From contig NZ_JANDBC010000001.1 in the NCBI RefSeq assembly GCF_024320785.1, forward strand, positions 1,060,001 to 1,124,000: 64,000 nt of DNA. The letters run 5' to 3'. Below the pieces are notes generated by a model. It did not search any database and was not told the origin of the DNA. It was given only the letters and a program-made list of their open reading frames with translations. Below are positions 28,265 through 38,193 of this stretch, one piece after another. How positions within the stretch are numbered: the first letter of the stretch is position 1; each line of letters starts with the position of its first letter. The DNA comes from Gracilimonas sediminicola (GTDB taxonomy: Bacteria; Bacteroidota; Rhodothermia; Balneolales; Balneolaceae). Made by a program: the position numbers and the translations under genes.

Positions 28265-30631
28265 ATGCGAATTTATTCATTGTTCATCGCCCTGATTATG
28301 CTTTCATCCGGCGTGCTGTATGCTCAAACTTCGGGCACCATAACCGGTACCGTTAAAGACGCCAAAACCGGCGAACCTCTGATTGGAGCTACCATCATTC
28401 TGGAGGGCACCAATCTCGGAGCAGCTACAAATGTTGAGGGGCGCTACACCATTAATAACATACCTACCAAAACATATAACGTGAAAGCTTCTTTTGTAGG
28501 CTTTATTACGGAAACCAAATTCAATGTTGTGGTCCGCTCGGCCGGAAACATTGAACTGAATTTTGAACTGAAAGAGAATGTCAGTGAATTAGATGAAGTA
28601 ACGGTAACCCCCAATCCTTTCGAGAAGCTGGAAACCACTCCCCTTTCTATTCAAAATTTGAGTCAGGAGGAAATCGCTGCTTATCCCGGGGGTAATAATG
28701 ACATCGCGAAGGTTGTTCAATCCCTGCCCGGCGTTTCAGGTTCGGTAGGTGGCTTTCGGAATGATGTGATCATCCGCGGTGGTGCGCCGAATGAGAATGT
28801 GTATTTTCTGGACGGAGTGCCTATTCCAAATATCAATCACTTTTCAACACAGGGTAGCGCCGGCGGACCGGTGGGGTTGTTGAATGTTTCTTTCTTTGAA
28901 GGAGTCACATTAACCGCCAGCTCTTTTGGTGCCGAATATGATAACGTGCTTTCCGGAATCCTGCAGTTTAACCAGCGTAACGGAAACCCCAGAGAGTTCA
29001 CCGGCAATTTGAGAATCAGTTCCAGTGAAGCTGCCCTTACTGCAGAAGGTCCGTTATTCAAAGGTGATCAGGACATAGCAAATACAACTTTCATCGCTTC
29101 TGTTCGCCGCTCGTACCTGCAGCTACTTTTTGATGTTATAGGTCTTCCCTTTCTGCCCGATTACTGGGATTTTCAGTACAAGCTGAACCATCAAGTTAAC
29201 CGCGATAATACCATCTACTTAACCGGCGTGGGGGCTATTGACGACCTGGCGATTAATGATCTCGAAGATTTTGACCCTGAGCAGGAAGCCATTCAAAACC
29301 AAATTCCGGTCATACGCCAAAATAGTAATACCGCTGGCATTGGCTGGAAAAGGCAATTCAGCGATAATTCCGGGTTCATGGAAACCGTGTTAAGCAACAA
29401 TACACTGGGTAACCGTTTTTACCGCTACGACGATAACGTGAATGAAACCGGGCTGTATCTCAAAAATGAATCCCGGGAAACCGAAACCCAGCTTCGATAT
29501 CGCGTGACCAAATTCTTAGGTAACTGGACCGCTTCGGGGGGCTTCCTGCTTATCAATTCAGATTACTCCAACAACACCGAGGATCTTGTCAATAACCGGC
29601 AATTTGAAACCGACCTGAATTTCTTTCGCTATGGGTTGCATGGTCAGGTATCATCAAACATGCTGAATAACCGGGTTAAATTTTCTCTTGGCTTACGCGC
29701 CGATGGCAACACGTTTACCGACACCGGCAATGAACTTTACCGCACCTTAAGCCCCCGCGCCTCTGTTTCCTATACATTTTCTGAAAACCGGGACTGGACC
29801 GTGAACGCCTCGGTTGGCCGCTACTACAAAATCCTGCCTTACACCACCCTCGGATTTCAAGGCAATGACGGATCTTTCGCCAACAAATCAGCTGATTACA
29901 TCCAAAGCGATCATGCTGTATTAGGGTTAGAATACCTCATCAATCAATCTTCCCGAATCTCTCTGGAAGGCTTTTTTAAAAAGTATGATGACTATCCCAC
30001 CTCAACTACCGACAGCGTTTCGCTGGCTAACAAAGGCGGGGGATTTGAAGTTTTCGGCAGCGAGCCGGTTATCAGTGAGGGGAAAGGCAGAACCTATGGG
30101 GTGGAATTACTATTTCAGCAAAAGTTCACCGGAAATTTTTACGCCGTAACGGCATTCACCTTTTATAAAAGTGAATTCACCAACTTACTGGGCAATGATT
30201 ATGATCCGGCCGTCTGGGATAATGGAGTTTTAATTTCACTGTTGGGTGGCTATAAATTCGGAAACAACTGGGAGGTCAGCGGTCGCTATCGGTTCCTGGG
30301 AAAAGCCTCGTATGCCCCGGTTGATCAACAAGCTACGCTGGATAACTACCCTGCTGTAATTAAAGACTTCAATGAATTGGGAACCGTTCGGTTAGACCCT
30401 TTCAGTCAGCTTGATGTGCGTATTGACAAGAAATGGAGCTTTCAAAAATTAAGTCTCGATCTGTTTGTAGAAATTCAGAATGTACTGGCTTCGGCAAATC
30501 CCTCTGAACCGAGATATGGCCTTGACAGAAACGAACAGGGAGAAGTGATTATGCCTAGGCAGTTGATAAGGGTGGATACTTCATCCGAAGGAGCGGTGCT
30601 GCCTTCAATTGGGATAGTGCTCAATTTTTAA
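28265..30631 (+). CDS. TonB-dependent outer-membrane receptor with CarboxypepD_reg-like domain
   Basis: 788 residues. A signal peptide (FIALIMLSSGVLYAQ, residues about 7-21) is followed by a carboxypeptidase-regulatory-like beta-sandwich (about 22-108; GTVKDAKTGEPLIGATIILEG). The TonB plug comes next (about 115-235; VVQSLPGVSGSVGGFRNDV, IIRGGAPNENVYFLDGVPIP), then a long beta-barrel ending in an aromatic residue (GIVLNF). There is no SusD partner next to it, so it is not a standard SusCD pair. The substrate cannot be told from the sequence; siderophore, peptide or oligosaccharide are all possible. Confidence 0.93.
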   Translation: MRIYSLFIALIMLSSGVLYAQTSGTITGTVKDAKTGEPLIGATIILEGTNLGAATNVEGRYTINNIPTKTYNVKASFVGFITETKFNVVVRSAGNIELNFELKENVSELDEVTVTPNPFEKLETTPLSIQNLSQEEIAAYPGGNNDIAKVVQSLPGVSGSVGGFRNDVIIRGGAPNENVYFLDGVPIPNINHFSTQGSAGGPVGLLNVSFFEGVTLTASSFGAEYDNVLSGILQFNQRNGNPREFTGNLRISSSEAALTAEGPLFKGDQDIANTTFIASVRRSYLQLLFDVIGLPFLPDYWDFQYKLNHQVNRDNTIYLTGVGAIDDLAINDLEDFDPEQEAIQNQIPVIRQNSNTAGIGWKRQFSDNSGFMETVLSNNTLGNRFYRYDDNVNETGLYLKNESRETETQLRYRVTKFLGNWTASGGFLLINSDYSNNTEDLVNNRQFETDLNFFRYGLHGQVSSNMLNNRVKFSLGLRADGNTFTDTGNELYRTLSPRASVSYTFSENRDWTVNASVGRYYKILPYTTLGFQGNDGSFANKSADYIQSDHAVLGLEYLINQSSRISLEGFFKKYDDYPTSTTDSVSLANKGGGFEVFGSEPVISEGKGRTYGVELLFQQKFTGNFYAVTAFTFYKSEFTNLLGNDYDPAVWDNGVLISLLGGYKFGNNWEVSGRYRFLGKASYAPVDQQATLDNYPAVIKDFNELGTVRLDPFSQLDVRIDKKWSFQKLSLDLFVEIQNVLASANPSEPRYGLDRNEQGEVIMPRQLIRVDTSSEGAVLPSIGIVLNF

Positions 30632-30636
30632 AAAAG

Positions 30637-30664
30637 AAAAGGGAGTCGTTAAACTCCCTTTTTT
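30637..30664. terminator. Bidirectional intrinsic terminator
   Basis: AAAAGGGAGT pairs with ACTCCCTTTT around the loop CGTTAA, with A-runs on the left and T-runs on the right. It lies just after the TonB-dependent receptor stop and before the convergent carbonic anhydrase gene, so it can serve both. Confidence 0.88.
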
Positions 30665-30688
30665 ACTTATTAGCTTTGGTGCTGAGCT

Positions 30689-31432
30689 TTAGTCAAGGAA
30701 AGTTACTTTCCCAGTTTCTAAGTCATAGAATGCACCGGCGATTACCACATCCCCGTTTCTTTCCAGCTCGGCAATCATGGGGCTGTCTTCTCTCATCTGC
30801 TCAATGGTATGGTTAACGTTGTTCTTTACAACTTCCGTTACGTAGTCATCATTATCTGTTGACTGTTCACCATCGTAATCAGCGGTCATTTCAACAGCCG
30901 GCTTAATCTTGCTCAGCATGGCCGTGATGTTCCCCATTTGCACATCATCGATAGCTGCTTTTACTGCACCACAGCTCTTGTGGCCCATCACTACGATTAC
31001 CTTTGAACCGGCAACGGCCGTTCCGTATTCGGTGCTTCCAAGAATATCTTCATTCACGAAGTTACCGGCTACACGGGCCACAAAAATATCCCCCACACCT
31101 TTATCAAATACCTGCTCTACCGGTACGCGGCTGTCGATGCAGGAAATGACCACGGCTTCTGGATATTGTCCGTCGGTTGTAGCTTTCACCTGTGCCTGGT
31201 AATCACGAGGAGTCAGGTTATTGTTTACAAACCGTTCGTTTCCTTCTTTTAGGTTTTGGAGAATTTGTTCGGGCGACAAACTTGCTTGCTTATCGCTGGT
31301 TAATACTTCCTTATTCAACGTTTTTTCCTGGTTCATTTGTGGATTTGTATTGTTTTTGTTTGTGCATCCGATGATTAAAAATACAGCAGAAACTACTGCT
31401 ATTGCAATTAATGATAATTTCTTCATGGTCAT
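30689..31432 (-). CDS. Beta-class carbonic anhydrase with lipoprotein signal
   Basis: Interconverts CO2 and bicarbonate (247 residues). The zinc-site motifs of beta-carbonic anhydrases are clear: CIDSRVPVEQVFD (Cys, Asp, Arg) near residue 97 and GHKSCGAVKAA (His and Cys) near 150. The N-terminus is unusual: MKKLSLIAIAVVSAVFLIIGC is a lipoprotein signal with the cysteine at about 23, followed by a low-complexity Asn/Gln linker. The enzyme is therefore probably tethered in the periplasm or at the outer membrane rather than cytoplasmic. It stands alone, convergent with the TonB-dependent receptor. Confidence 0.93.
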   Translation of the reverse strand: MTMKKLSLIAIAVVSAVFLIIGCTNKNNTNPQMNQEKTLNKEVLTSDKQASLSPEQILQNLKEGNERFVNNNLTPRDYQAQVKATTDGQYPEAVVISCIDSRVPVEQVFDKGVGDIFVARVAGNFVNEDILGSTEYGTAVAGSKVIVVMGHKSCGAVKAAIDDVQMGNITAMLSKIKPAVEMTADYDGEQSTDNDDYVTEVVKNNVNHTIEQMREDSPMIAELERNGDVVIAGAFYDLETGKVTFLD

Positions 31433-31605
31433 TGGTTTTGTTTTGATAGATAGAATAGAATAATGTCACCGAAGGATCATAAACTCTTACCCTTCAACTT
31501 CGCACTCTTAAAAAGGCGTCAGTGGTTACACGTTGTACCTTTTCTACACAGAAATGCTCTTCCTATGGAAAAATCACGAAGCGGTGACTAAATTTTGTGG
31601 ACTAC

Positions 31606-31905
31606 TTAGACCATGTCTGGCGGGGGGATAAGAACCGGTGGGGTGTATAGTTTAATCAATGATATAAACTCACCGGTAAGATGCCTGTCATTGTAAATGT
31701 ACGTTGTAGCAATATCCTCATGCTCAATTTCATCTTCAGCCCCGGGTTCTTCAACAACATCCGGCATAGGGATAGCCGATGCCGTTGTAGAAACAGCCGC
31801 AGGGTTTGACGGAATCAACCAGTCAAACTCGTGCATCATCGAAAATGCAAAGAATAGCACAGTCGATAGCACCACCTGTAATATGTAGGGCTTTATGAGC
31901 TTCAT
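31606..31905 (-). CDS. Small membrane-anchored protein of unknown function
   Basis: 99 residues, not recognised. It has one N-terminal hydrophobic segment (about residues 7-24; ILQVVLSTVLFFAFSMM), an acidic middle (VVEEPGAEDEIEHEDIAT) and a Pro-rich C-terminus (LYTPPVLIPPPDMV). No Shine-Dalgarno sequence is visible. It stands between carbonic anhydrase and the divergent SDR gene. I treat it as real because the composition is protein-like and it fills an otherwise empty interval. An unrelated chance frame is possible. Confidence 0.55.
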   Translation of the reverse strand: MKLIKPYILQVVLSTVLFFAFSMMHEFDWLIPSNPAAVSTTASAIPMPDVVEEPGAEDEIEHEDIATTYIYNDRHLTGEFISLIKLYTPPVLIPPPDMV

Positions 31906-32015
31906 GGGATTTAATTTGCTGTAAGAACTCAGGGTCTGAATCCAGAGTTCCCATAAAGTTCCAAGATTTTAGTAGGTTAATCAATCCTGAAAAACACAAA
32001 TTATCATAAACACGA

Positions 32016-32792
32016 ATGGACCTAAAAATCAACAACCACCTTTTTCTCATCTGCGGAGCGTCCAGCGGTTTTGGACGAGCCGTAGCCGAACGGTTAGTAC
32101 AGGAAGAGGCCAAAGTTATTGCCGTTGCCCGGCGGGAAGAGAAACTCAAGGAACTAAAAGATGACTACCCGGAACAGGTTCAGGTTTTTGCCGGCGACCT
32201 GACCGACAATCAAATCCTGACCGAGCTGGAGGCTTTGATGAAAGGCCGGAACCTGAGTGGCGTTCTTATAAACGCCGGAGGGCCGCCCGCACTTTCAGCG
32301 CTCGAAACTTCCATGGATCAATGGGATGATGCATACCAAAATGTACTGCGATGGAAAGTAGATCTCACCAAACGGTTGGTTCCCATCTTCCAAAAACAGA
32401 ATTACGGGCGTATTCTTTTTGTGGAAAGTCAGTCCATCAAGCAACCCATCCCTTCTTTGGTATTAAGCAATTCGTTGAGGGCCGCCGTTGCCGGTTTTGC
32501 AAAAACGCTTTCTCTGGAAATAGCTAATCAGGGTATTACTGTGAACCTGCTCGCGCCGGGGTCTCATGAAACGCCAGCCATTGAGAGAGTAATCCAGAAA
32601 AGAGCGGAAGAGTCCGGCAAAACATTGGACGAGGTAAAAGCAGACATGGAGGCAAGCATTCCGGTGGGCAGAATGGGAACCGGTGAGGAATTTGCATCGC
32701 TGGCTGCATGGCTGCTGTCTCCACATTCCGGATATGTTACCGGCCAAACCATCAGCCACGATGGGGGTAATATTAAAGGATTGTTTGGGTAA
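32016..32792 (+). CDS. SDR-family oxidoreductase-like protein with degenerate active site
   Basis: 258 residues with a Rossmann fold. The cofactor motif is CGASSGFGRAVAERL (residues about 12-26), and an INAGGPPA motif lies near residue 85. The usual Ser-Tyr-Lys catalytic set is not intact: where YxxxK is expected (about residue 150) the sequence reads VLSNSLRAAVAGFAKTLS, so both Tyr and Lys are replaced. This resembles a known FabG-like subgroup with a non-classical active site. The C-terminal GYVTGQTISHDGGNIKGLFG is typical. The substrate is unknown. Confidence 0.88.
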   Translation: MDLKINNHLFLICGASSGFGRAVAERLVQEEAKVIAVARREEKLKELKDDYPEQVQVFAGDLTDNQILTELEALMKGRNLSGVLINAGGPPALSALETSMDQWDDAYQNVLRWKVDLTKRLVPIFQKQNYGRILFVESQSIKQPIPSLVLSNSLRAAVAGFAKTLSLEIANQGITVNLLAPGSHETPAIERVIQKRAEESGKTLDEVKADMEASIPVGRMGTGEEFASLAAWLLSPHSGYVTGQTISHDGGNIKGLFG

Positions 32793-33165
32793 GCTGCTCA
32801 AAATAACTCACGCTGTTTTTTTAAGGTCATACTGAGCGATTAAGTATTATTTTTCTAAGACAGTTGAGCTCATTACGCTTTCGACCTCTTCTGTCTTCTC
32901 CTTACTAAGGAGAAGGACGCGTTGATAAAACTTAGCATCATGAACAAATACCTCAGCCATTATAAAATTAGAAAAAGTCTCTCCTTGAGAAGGAGTCTTG
33001 ATTCTGGGGAGCCCGGATCACAAGCACGGTAATCCTATAATCAAGCTAATCAAGGTTCCTTAGTTTTTGAGCCTTGATTTACAGAATTGAAAGATTGCCT
33101 TGATTAAATCTAATCAGAATGCAACTTTGGTCATTGGAGCTTGAAATTCACTCCTTCCAACCCCT
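32793..33165. repeat. Gene-free stretch with several small inverted repeats
   Basis: This 373-base stretch holds no convincing gene. It contains CTTCTCCTTACTAAGGAGAAG (near 32897), CTCCTTGAGAAGGAG (near 32980) and a cluster of AATCAAGG/CCTTGATT words (33040-33105) able to pair with each other. These look like fragments of dispersed intergenic repeats. It lies between two convergent genes (SDR and YbbR protein), where terminators would be expected. Confidence 0.6.
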
Positions 33166-34176
33166 CTAATTCAACACCGTAAAGTAAGCCACGGCTTTGG
33201 GTTGAAAGCTTCGGAGGCGCAGCTCAAATTGTTCGGCTGTCTGTTGGATATCAGGAGTTACGAAGCCGGTAGAGTCTTCCAGGATTTTCGCATATGGAAC
33301 GTACACCTCGTACGGCCTTATTTTCTCTACCTCCGCATACTGCTCGATGGGCACATCAAACCTGATGGTAACAGATGACGGATTATAGTTTACATTCTGT
33401 CCACGTGGCAACCCTCTGGTACGTATATACACAGTGGTTTCACCTTCGGTAAACTCTGATACATCTGCATTGTAGGTAATCTCATTCTCGGAAAGCTCTA
33501 CCACACCAATTGCATCTTCAAGGGGCAGCGTAACTGAAATATCTTCCCGAATGCCTTCCAACCTCAGCGTATCCTGAACTTCCCATTCCGTAATATCTTC
33601 GATGCGTGATTGTGCCCCGGTAACGGTGATACTATCCGGACTGTACGTGGGCTCTCCAACTAATCCAAAACGGGGTTGAAAATTAAGGTCCGTGTTTATT
33701 TTTACCGGGACTCTCTTGGATATCTTCGGTTCCATATTCACCGACAACAGCAGGGGCTGAACCTTGGCCACATCTATTTCCTGCAGGTAACTCAAGCGCT
33801 GGCGAACCTGATCAAACAGGTTTATCTCACTTTCTTCGATGTTTATGACCACCGTAGGCGGATCATTATATAAGTTCAGCAGTTGCCAGCCATCACCTGA
33901 AACGCTCACCTGCACAAACTCGGGCAGGTCTTCCGTCAGGGCCATGTTTTCAGGCACATTTCCCGGTTCAACCGGAATGTTGATGGTGATGTTAAAGCTC
34001 CCACCCAAATTCACAATAAACCACAGCGAAATTGCCATGATGTAGGCTCCCACAAACACAACCACCTTTTCCCGCCTGATGAAACGCATTTCCGTTTCTT
34101 CGGTACCGGGCTTGGTGCCGGGCTTCAAAAAAGCCTTGAGCCGTCTAATAAATTCATTGTCTGTAATGTCAGCCAT
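33166..34176 (-). CDS. YbbR-like domain protein (CdaR-like)
   Basis: 336 residues. There is one membrane segment at about residues 37-58 (VVVFVGAYIMAISLWFIVNL), preceded by a short cytoplasmic part and followed by extracytoplasmic YbbR-type repeats (for example PVKINTDLNFQPRFGLVGEP, SPDSITVTGAQSRIEDI). In Firmicutes such proteins regulate the diadenylate cyclase CdaA, but no cdaA is next to this one. It is the third gene of the recF-DUF721-ybbR set, 34 bases after DUF721. In many Bacteroidota ybbR is unlinked to recF, so the pairing is worth noting. Confidence 0.85.
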   Translation of the reverse strand: MADITDNEFIRRLKAFLKPGTKPGTEETEMRFIRREKVVVFVGAYIMAISLWFIVNLGGSFNITINIPVEPGNVPENMALTEDLPEFVQVSVSGDGWQLLNLYNDPPTVVINIEESEINLFDQVRQRLSYLQEIDVAKVQPLLLSVNMEPKISKRVPVKINTDLNFQPRFGLVGEPTYSPDSITVTGAQSRIEDITEWEVQDTLRLEGIREDISVTLPLEDAIGVVELSENEITYNADVSEFTEGETTVYIRTRGLPRGQNVNYNPSSVTIRFDVPIEQYAEVEKIRPYEVYVPYAKILEDSTGFVTPDIQQTAEQFELRLRSFQPKAVAYFTVLN

Positions 34177-34210
34177 AGCCGAATATAGATGCAGGATTAA
34201 GGTTAATCAA

Positions 34211-34504
34211 CTAACTGCGCACAATGATGTCGCCTATGACATCGCCTTTTACTTTAGCATTCAATTTTTTGGCGATGCTGAACCGGTTTCCGTGAATTTC
34301 ATGCCGCCACGATGGATGTTTGACTCGCATCACCAATTTATTCCCTTCAAAGTGAAGATCTTCCACCTCCGAGGCCATTCGTTTGCCAACTATATCCTCA
34401 AAAGCCGATAAAATCATGCCCTGCTTAAGCTTCTTTTTCTGTGGAAATTTTTCCAGAAACTCTTCAAGAACGGACCCTAATGATTTTGGCGTATCAAATC
34501 TCAT
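34211..34504 (-). CDS. DUF721 protein (DciA-like)
   Basis: 97 residues, a DUF721 core: an N-terminal helical part (KSLGSVLEEFLEKFPQKKKL) and a KH-like part with FEGNKLVMRVKHPSWRHEI. DUF721 members include DciA, which helps load the replicative helicase DnaB in bacteria that lack DnaC/DnaI. The start ATG follows the recF stop with no bases between, so the two are co-translated. The assignment to DciA function is inferred from family and from the recF/dnaA context. Confidence 0.85.
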   Translation of the reverse strand: MRFDTPKSLGSVLEEFLEKFPQKKKLKQGMILSAFEDIVGKRMASEVEDLHFEGNKLVMRVKHPSWRHEIHGNRFSIAKKLNAKVKGDVIGDIIVRS

Positions 34505-35638
34505 CTATCTAATCACCTCGTTTATTTCACCGGCTTCTACTTTATACAACCGGTTGTTTGTTCCATCAAAGGTAACATAATCTTCGAAAGGAACCGGATT
34601 GGCGGAAGTTATGAATATTTGACCTTTATGTTGTTGAAGGGCATCGAGTAAAATTTCTGTTTTACGGGGATCGAGGTCGCCGAATACATCGTCCAGCATC
34701 AGGATGGGCAAGTCGTCAAGTTCATCAGAATAATAGTGCAGCTGAGCCAGCTTCAGTGAAAGCGCAAAAAGCCGGTGCTGACCCTGCGATCCGTACCGGC
34801 GAAGCTCGAAATCATCCAGGTAAAAAACAATCTCATCACGGTGCGGACCAATGGTGGTGATCTCCCGTTCAATTTCTTTGGGTTGAGCCGATTCCAACTG
34901 CTCATAATATTCTTTCTCGATGGCTTCCACATCTCCTGACGGGGAACAAAATGTCTGGTACTCAAGGTTTGTCGTAAGGTCCATACCGGATATCATCGCG
35001 TAGTCTTTTTCCAGGTAAGCCTTCAGGTTTTCAAGCACTTCATAGCGTTTGGCAACAATACGGGCTCCTGCTTCCACCAGCTGAACATTCCATGGCTCCA
35101 GGTAAGCCTCCAGCACCGAAACCGGACCGCGGTATTCCTGCAACAACGAATTGCGTTGTTTCCGAACCCGCCGGTATTCAATCAGGTCACGAAGATATGC
35201 AGGTGAAATCTGACTGATAAATGCGTCGATGAAACTGCGGCGTTCTGTAGGTCCTTCCAGCGTCAACTTTTTGTCATCGGGAGTCAGAGTAACAACCGGG
35301 ACCATGCCAATTAAATCTGACAGGCGCTCGAGTGGTGAGTCATTCACGAAAATCTTTTTCCCATCTCCGCGGGAATAGGAGCAGGAAACATCAAACTCCG
35401 AACGAATTTGTCCTTCAAAGTGGCCTTTAATCATGAAGTAACTTTCATCCTGGTTGACCACATACATATCGGTATTGGACACAAAACTTCGCGACATACA
35501 CAGGTAATGGATGGCGTCAATCAGGCTGGTTTTTCCTGATCCATTTGGGCCGGTAATAACATTGAGATGAGGCGCCCAATCCACCTTGGTTTCCAGGTGA
35601 TTCCGAAAATTAAGAAGTTCCGTGTGAGTGTTTCGCAT
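34505..35638 (-). CDS. recF: DNA replication and repair protein RecF
   Basis: SMC-like ATPase of 377 residues that helps load RecA at gaps. Walker A GPNGSGKTSLIDAI lies near residue 30, with a signature region GSQGQHRLFALSLKLAQL near 282 and Walker B PILMLDDVFGDLD near 312. The family length is about 360-375. It heads the recF-DUF721-ybbR set, on the opposite strand from dnaA, which is 6 kb away. Confidence 0.97.
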   Translation of the reverse strand: MRNTHTELLNFRNHLETKVDWAPHLNVITGPNGSGKTSLIDAIHYLCMSRSFVSNTDMYVVNQDESYFMIKGHFEGQIRSEFDVSCSYSRGDGKKIFVNDSPLERLSDLIGMVPVVTLTPDDKKLTLEGPTERRSFIDAFISQISPAYLRDLIEYRRVRKQRNSLLQEYRGPVSVLEAYLEPWNVQLVEAGARIVAKRYEVLENLKAYLEKDYAMISGMDLTTNLEYQTFCSPSGDVEAIEKEYYEQLESAQPKEIEREITTIGPHRDEIVFYLDDFELRRYGSQGQHRLFALSLKLAQLHYYSDELDDLPILMLDDVFGDLDPRKTEILLDALQQHKGQIFITSANPVPFEDYVTFDGTNNRLYKVEAGEINEVIR

Positions 35639-35685
35639 ACGTTACATGGTACGCATTCTGATGGTTTTACGCAGATTCATTTCAC

Positions 35686-35723
35686 ACAAAAAAGAGCCGC
35701 CTTTGGTAAGAAAGAACGGCTCT
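35686..35723 (-). terminator. Intrinsic terminator after the DUF3592 gene
   Basis: On the minus strand AGAGCCG (35723-35717) pairs with CGGCTCT (35699-35693) around a 17-base loop, followed by T5. It lies 47 bases past the stop of the DUF3592 protein gene and before recF. Confidence 0.8.
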
Positions 35724-35769
35724 GAAAAAGCTACTATGTATTCAGTAAGAGCGATCTCAAAGCCATTCC

Positions 35770-36780
35770 TTACAAATTAATTTGTTTTCTCTGCTTTCGG
35801 AAAGCTGAAACCGATGCACCAACCCCTGCAGAGGCAAATAAAATCCCAAACAGTCCTACAAAAATGGAAATGGCCCAATTGAAAATACCTTTATCAATAA
35901 TGGCATTGTTTGGGTTATCCGGGGCATGAAGCACTTCTACCACTTCACCCCTGCTGTATGAGGGTGGATTGCTGCCGGTATCGTGCCGGAAAGTGATGGC
36001 ATCAAAAGAACCGTTCGGGGAATACTCCACGATAGGATAATATGTGTAGCCGTCATCACTCCGGCTTTCATGAAAATCAATCACGGTACCGGATGCAGGT
36101 ATGGCTTCCTGTAAAAAATGATAGCGTTCTACTCCTAAATAAACTCCCAATGCCAGCACTCCCAAACCCACAAAGGTAAATACCGGTCCTACGATTTTGG
36201 TAGCCTTAGCTTGCTTTGTCTGTACTTCCTGAATTTTAGCAGGCTCTCTGATGATATTCTTTGTAGCGTCTTGGGTGTCTTTATTTGCGTTTTTTACTAC
36301 TTCCTTCAGTTCATCCAGCGAGTCGATTCCTTTAGACTTTAGCATTCTTCGAAAAGAAAAAGCAATCAGCATAAAGGTTCCTAAAGAGTACAGGATATTC
36401 CATACCGAGAAGTTGAAAATGGAAAAGAAGACAACACAAAAAATACCTCCAAAAACCATCAGGAAAAGCCCGGCATAATAGGGCATGTTGGACTTTAAAC
36501 GGGGAGTTTTACCTGCCACGTAGATAACATCTACTTCCTGCCCTATTTGATATGAAGGATTGCTGCTCCCATATCTTCCGGTAAATTCACCAAAATAACT
36601 TTGCACCACCGGGTTATAGATAGTGCTTCCTTTGGAACCGGAGGAGGTTTTAAACCCGATTATTTTTCCCCTGGTTTCTGCTGCAATCCGCACATAGCTG
36701 ATGTGGTCATAAATCAAATACAACCCCAGCCCGAATACAAAACTTCCGATGATGAAGAATAAAATTTCCATGCCCCACAT
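35770..36780 (-). CDS. Membrane protein with two DUF3592 units
   Basis: 336 residues, or 333 if the ATG at the fourth codon is used. Two similar halves are visible. Each has a membrane segment, an extracytoplasmic beta-rich part and another membrane segment: residues about 5-140 with GKIIGFKTSSGS and YQIGQEVDVIYV, and about 200-330 with GTVIDFHESRSDDG and YSRGEVVEVLHAPDNPNNA. These match DUF3592, which usually occurs once per protein. The function is not known. It is a single-gene unit between recF and eno. Confidence 0.8.
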   Translation of the reverse strand: MWGMEILFFIIGSFVFGLGLYLIYDHISYVRIAAETRGKIIGFKTSSGSKGSTIYNPVVQSYFGEFTGRYGSSNPSYQIGQEVDVIYVAGKTPRLKSNMPYYAGLFLMVFGGIFCVVFFSIFNFSVWNILYSLGTFMLIAFSFRRMLKSKGIDSLDELKEVVKNANKDTQDATKNIIREPAKIQEVQTKQAKATKIVGPVFTFVGLGVLALGVYLGVERYHFLQEAIPASGTVIDFHESRSDDGYTYYPIVEYSPNGSFDAITFRHDTGSNPPSYSRGEVVEVLHAPDNPNNAIIDKGIFNWAISIFVGLFGILFASAGVGASVSAFRKQRKQINL

Positions 36781-36795
36781 TTAACAAAACTGCAT

Positions 36796-36825
36796 AAAAA
36801 AAGCCATCACTAATGTGACGGCTTT
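36796..36825 (-). terminator. Intrinsic terminator after eno
   Basis: On the minus strand AAAGCCGTCAC pairs with GTGATGGCTTT around the loop ATTA, followed by T4-5. The hairpin lies 24 bases after the eno stop. Confidence 0.88.
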
Positions 36826-36848
36826 CTTTGTGTTAAGTACCTGGTTTC

Positions 36849-38156
<1,308 letters not shown>

Positions 38157-38193
38157 TTAGTGAGATTATGCTTTAAAGGTACTACGATTTAAC

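Noticed and set aside
28265-30631. SusC of a polysaccharide utilisation locus
   Set aside because: There is no SusD-like gene or glycoside hydrolase next to it.
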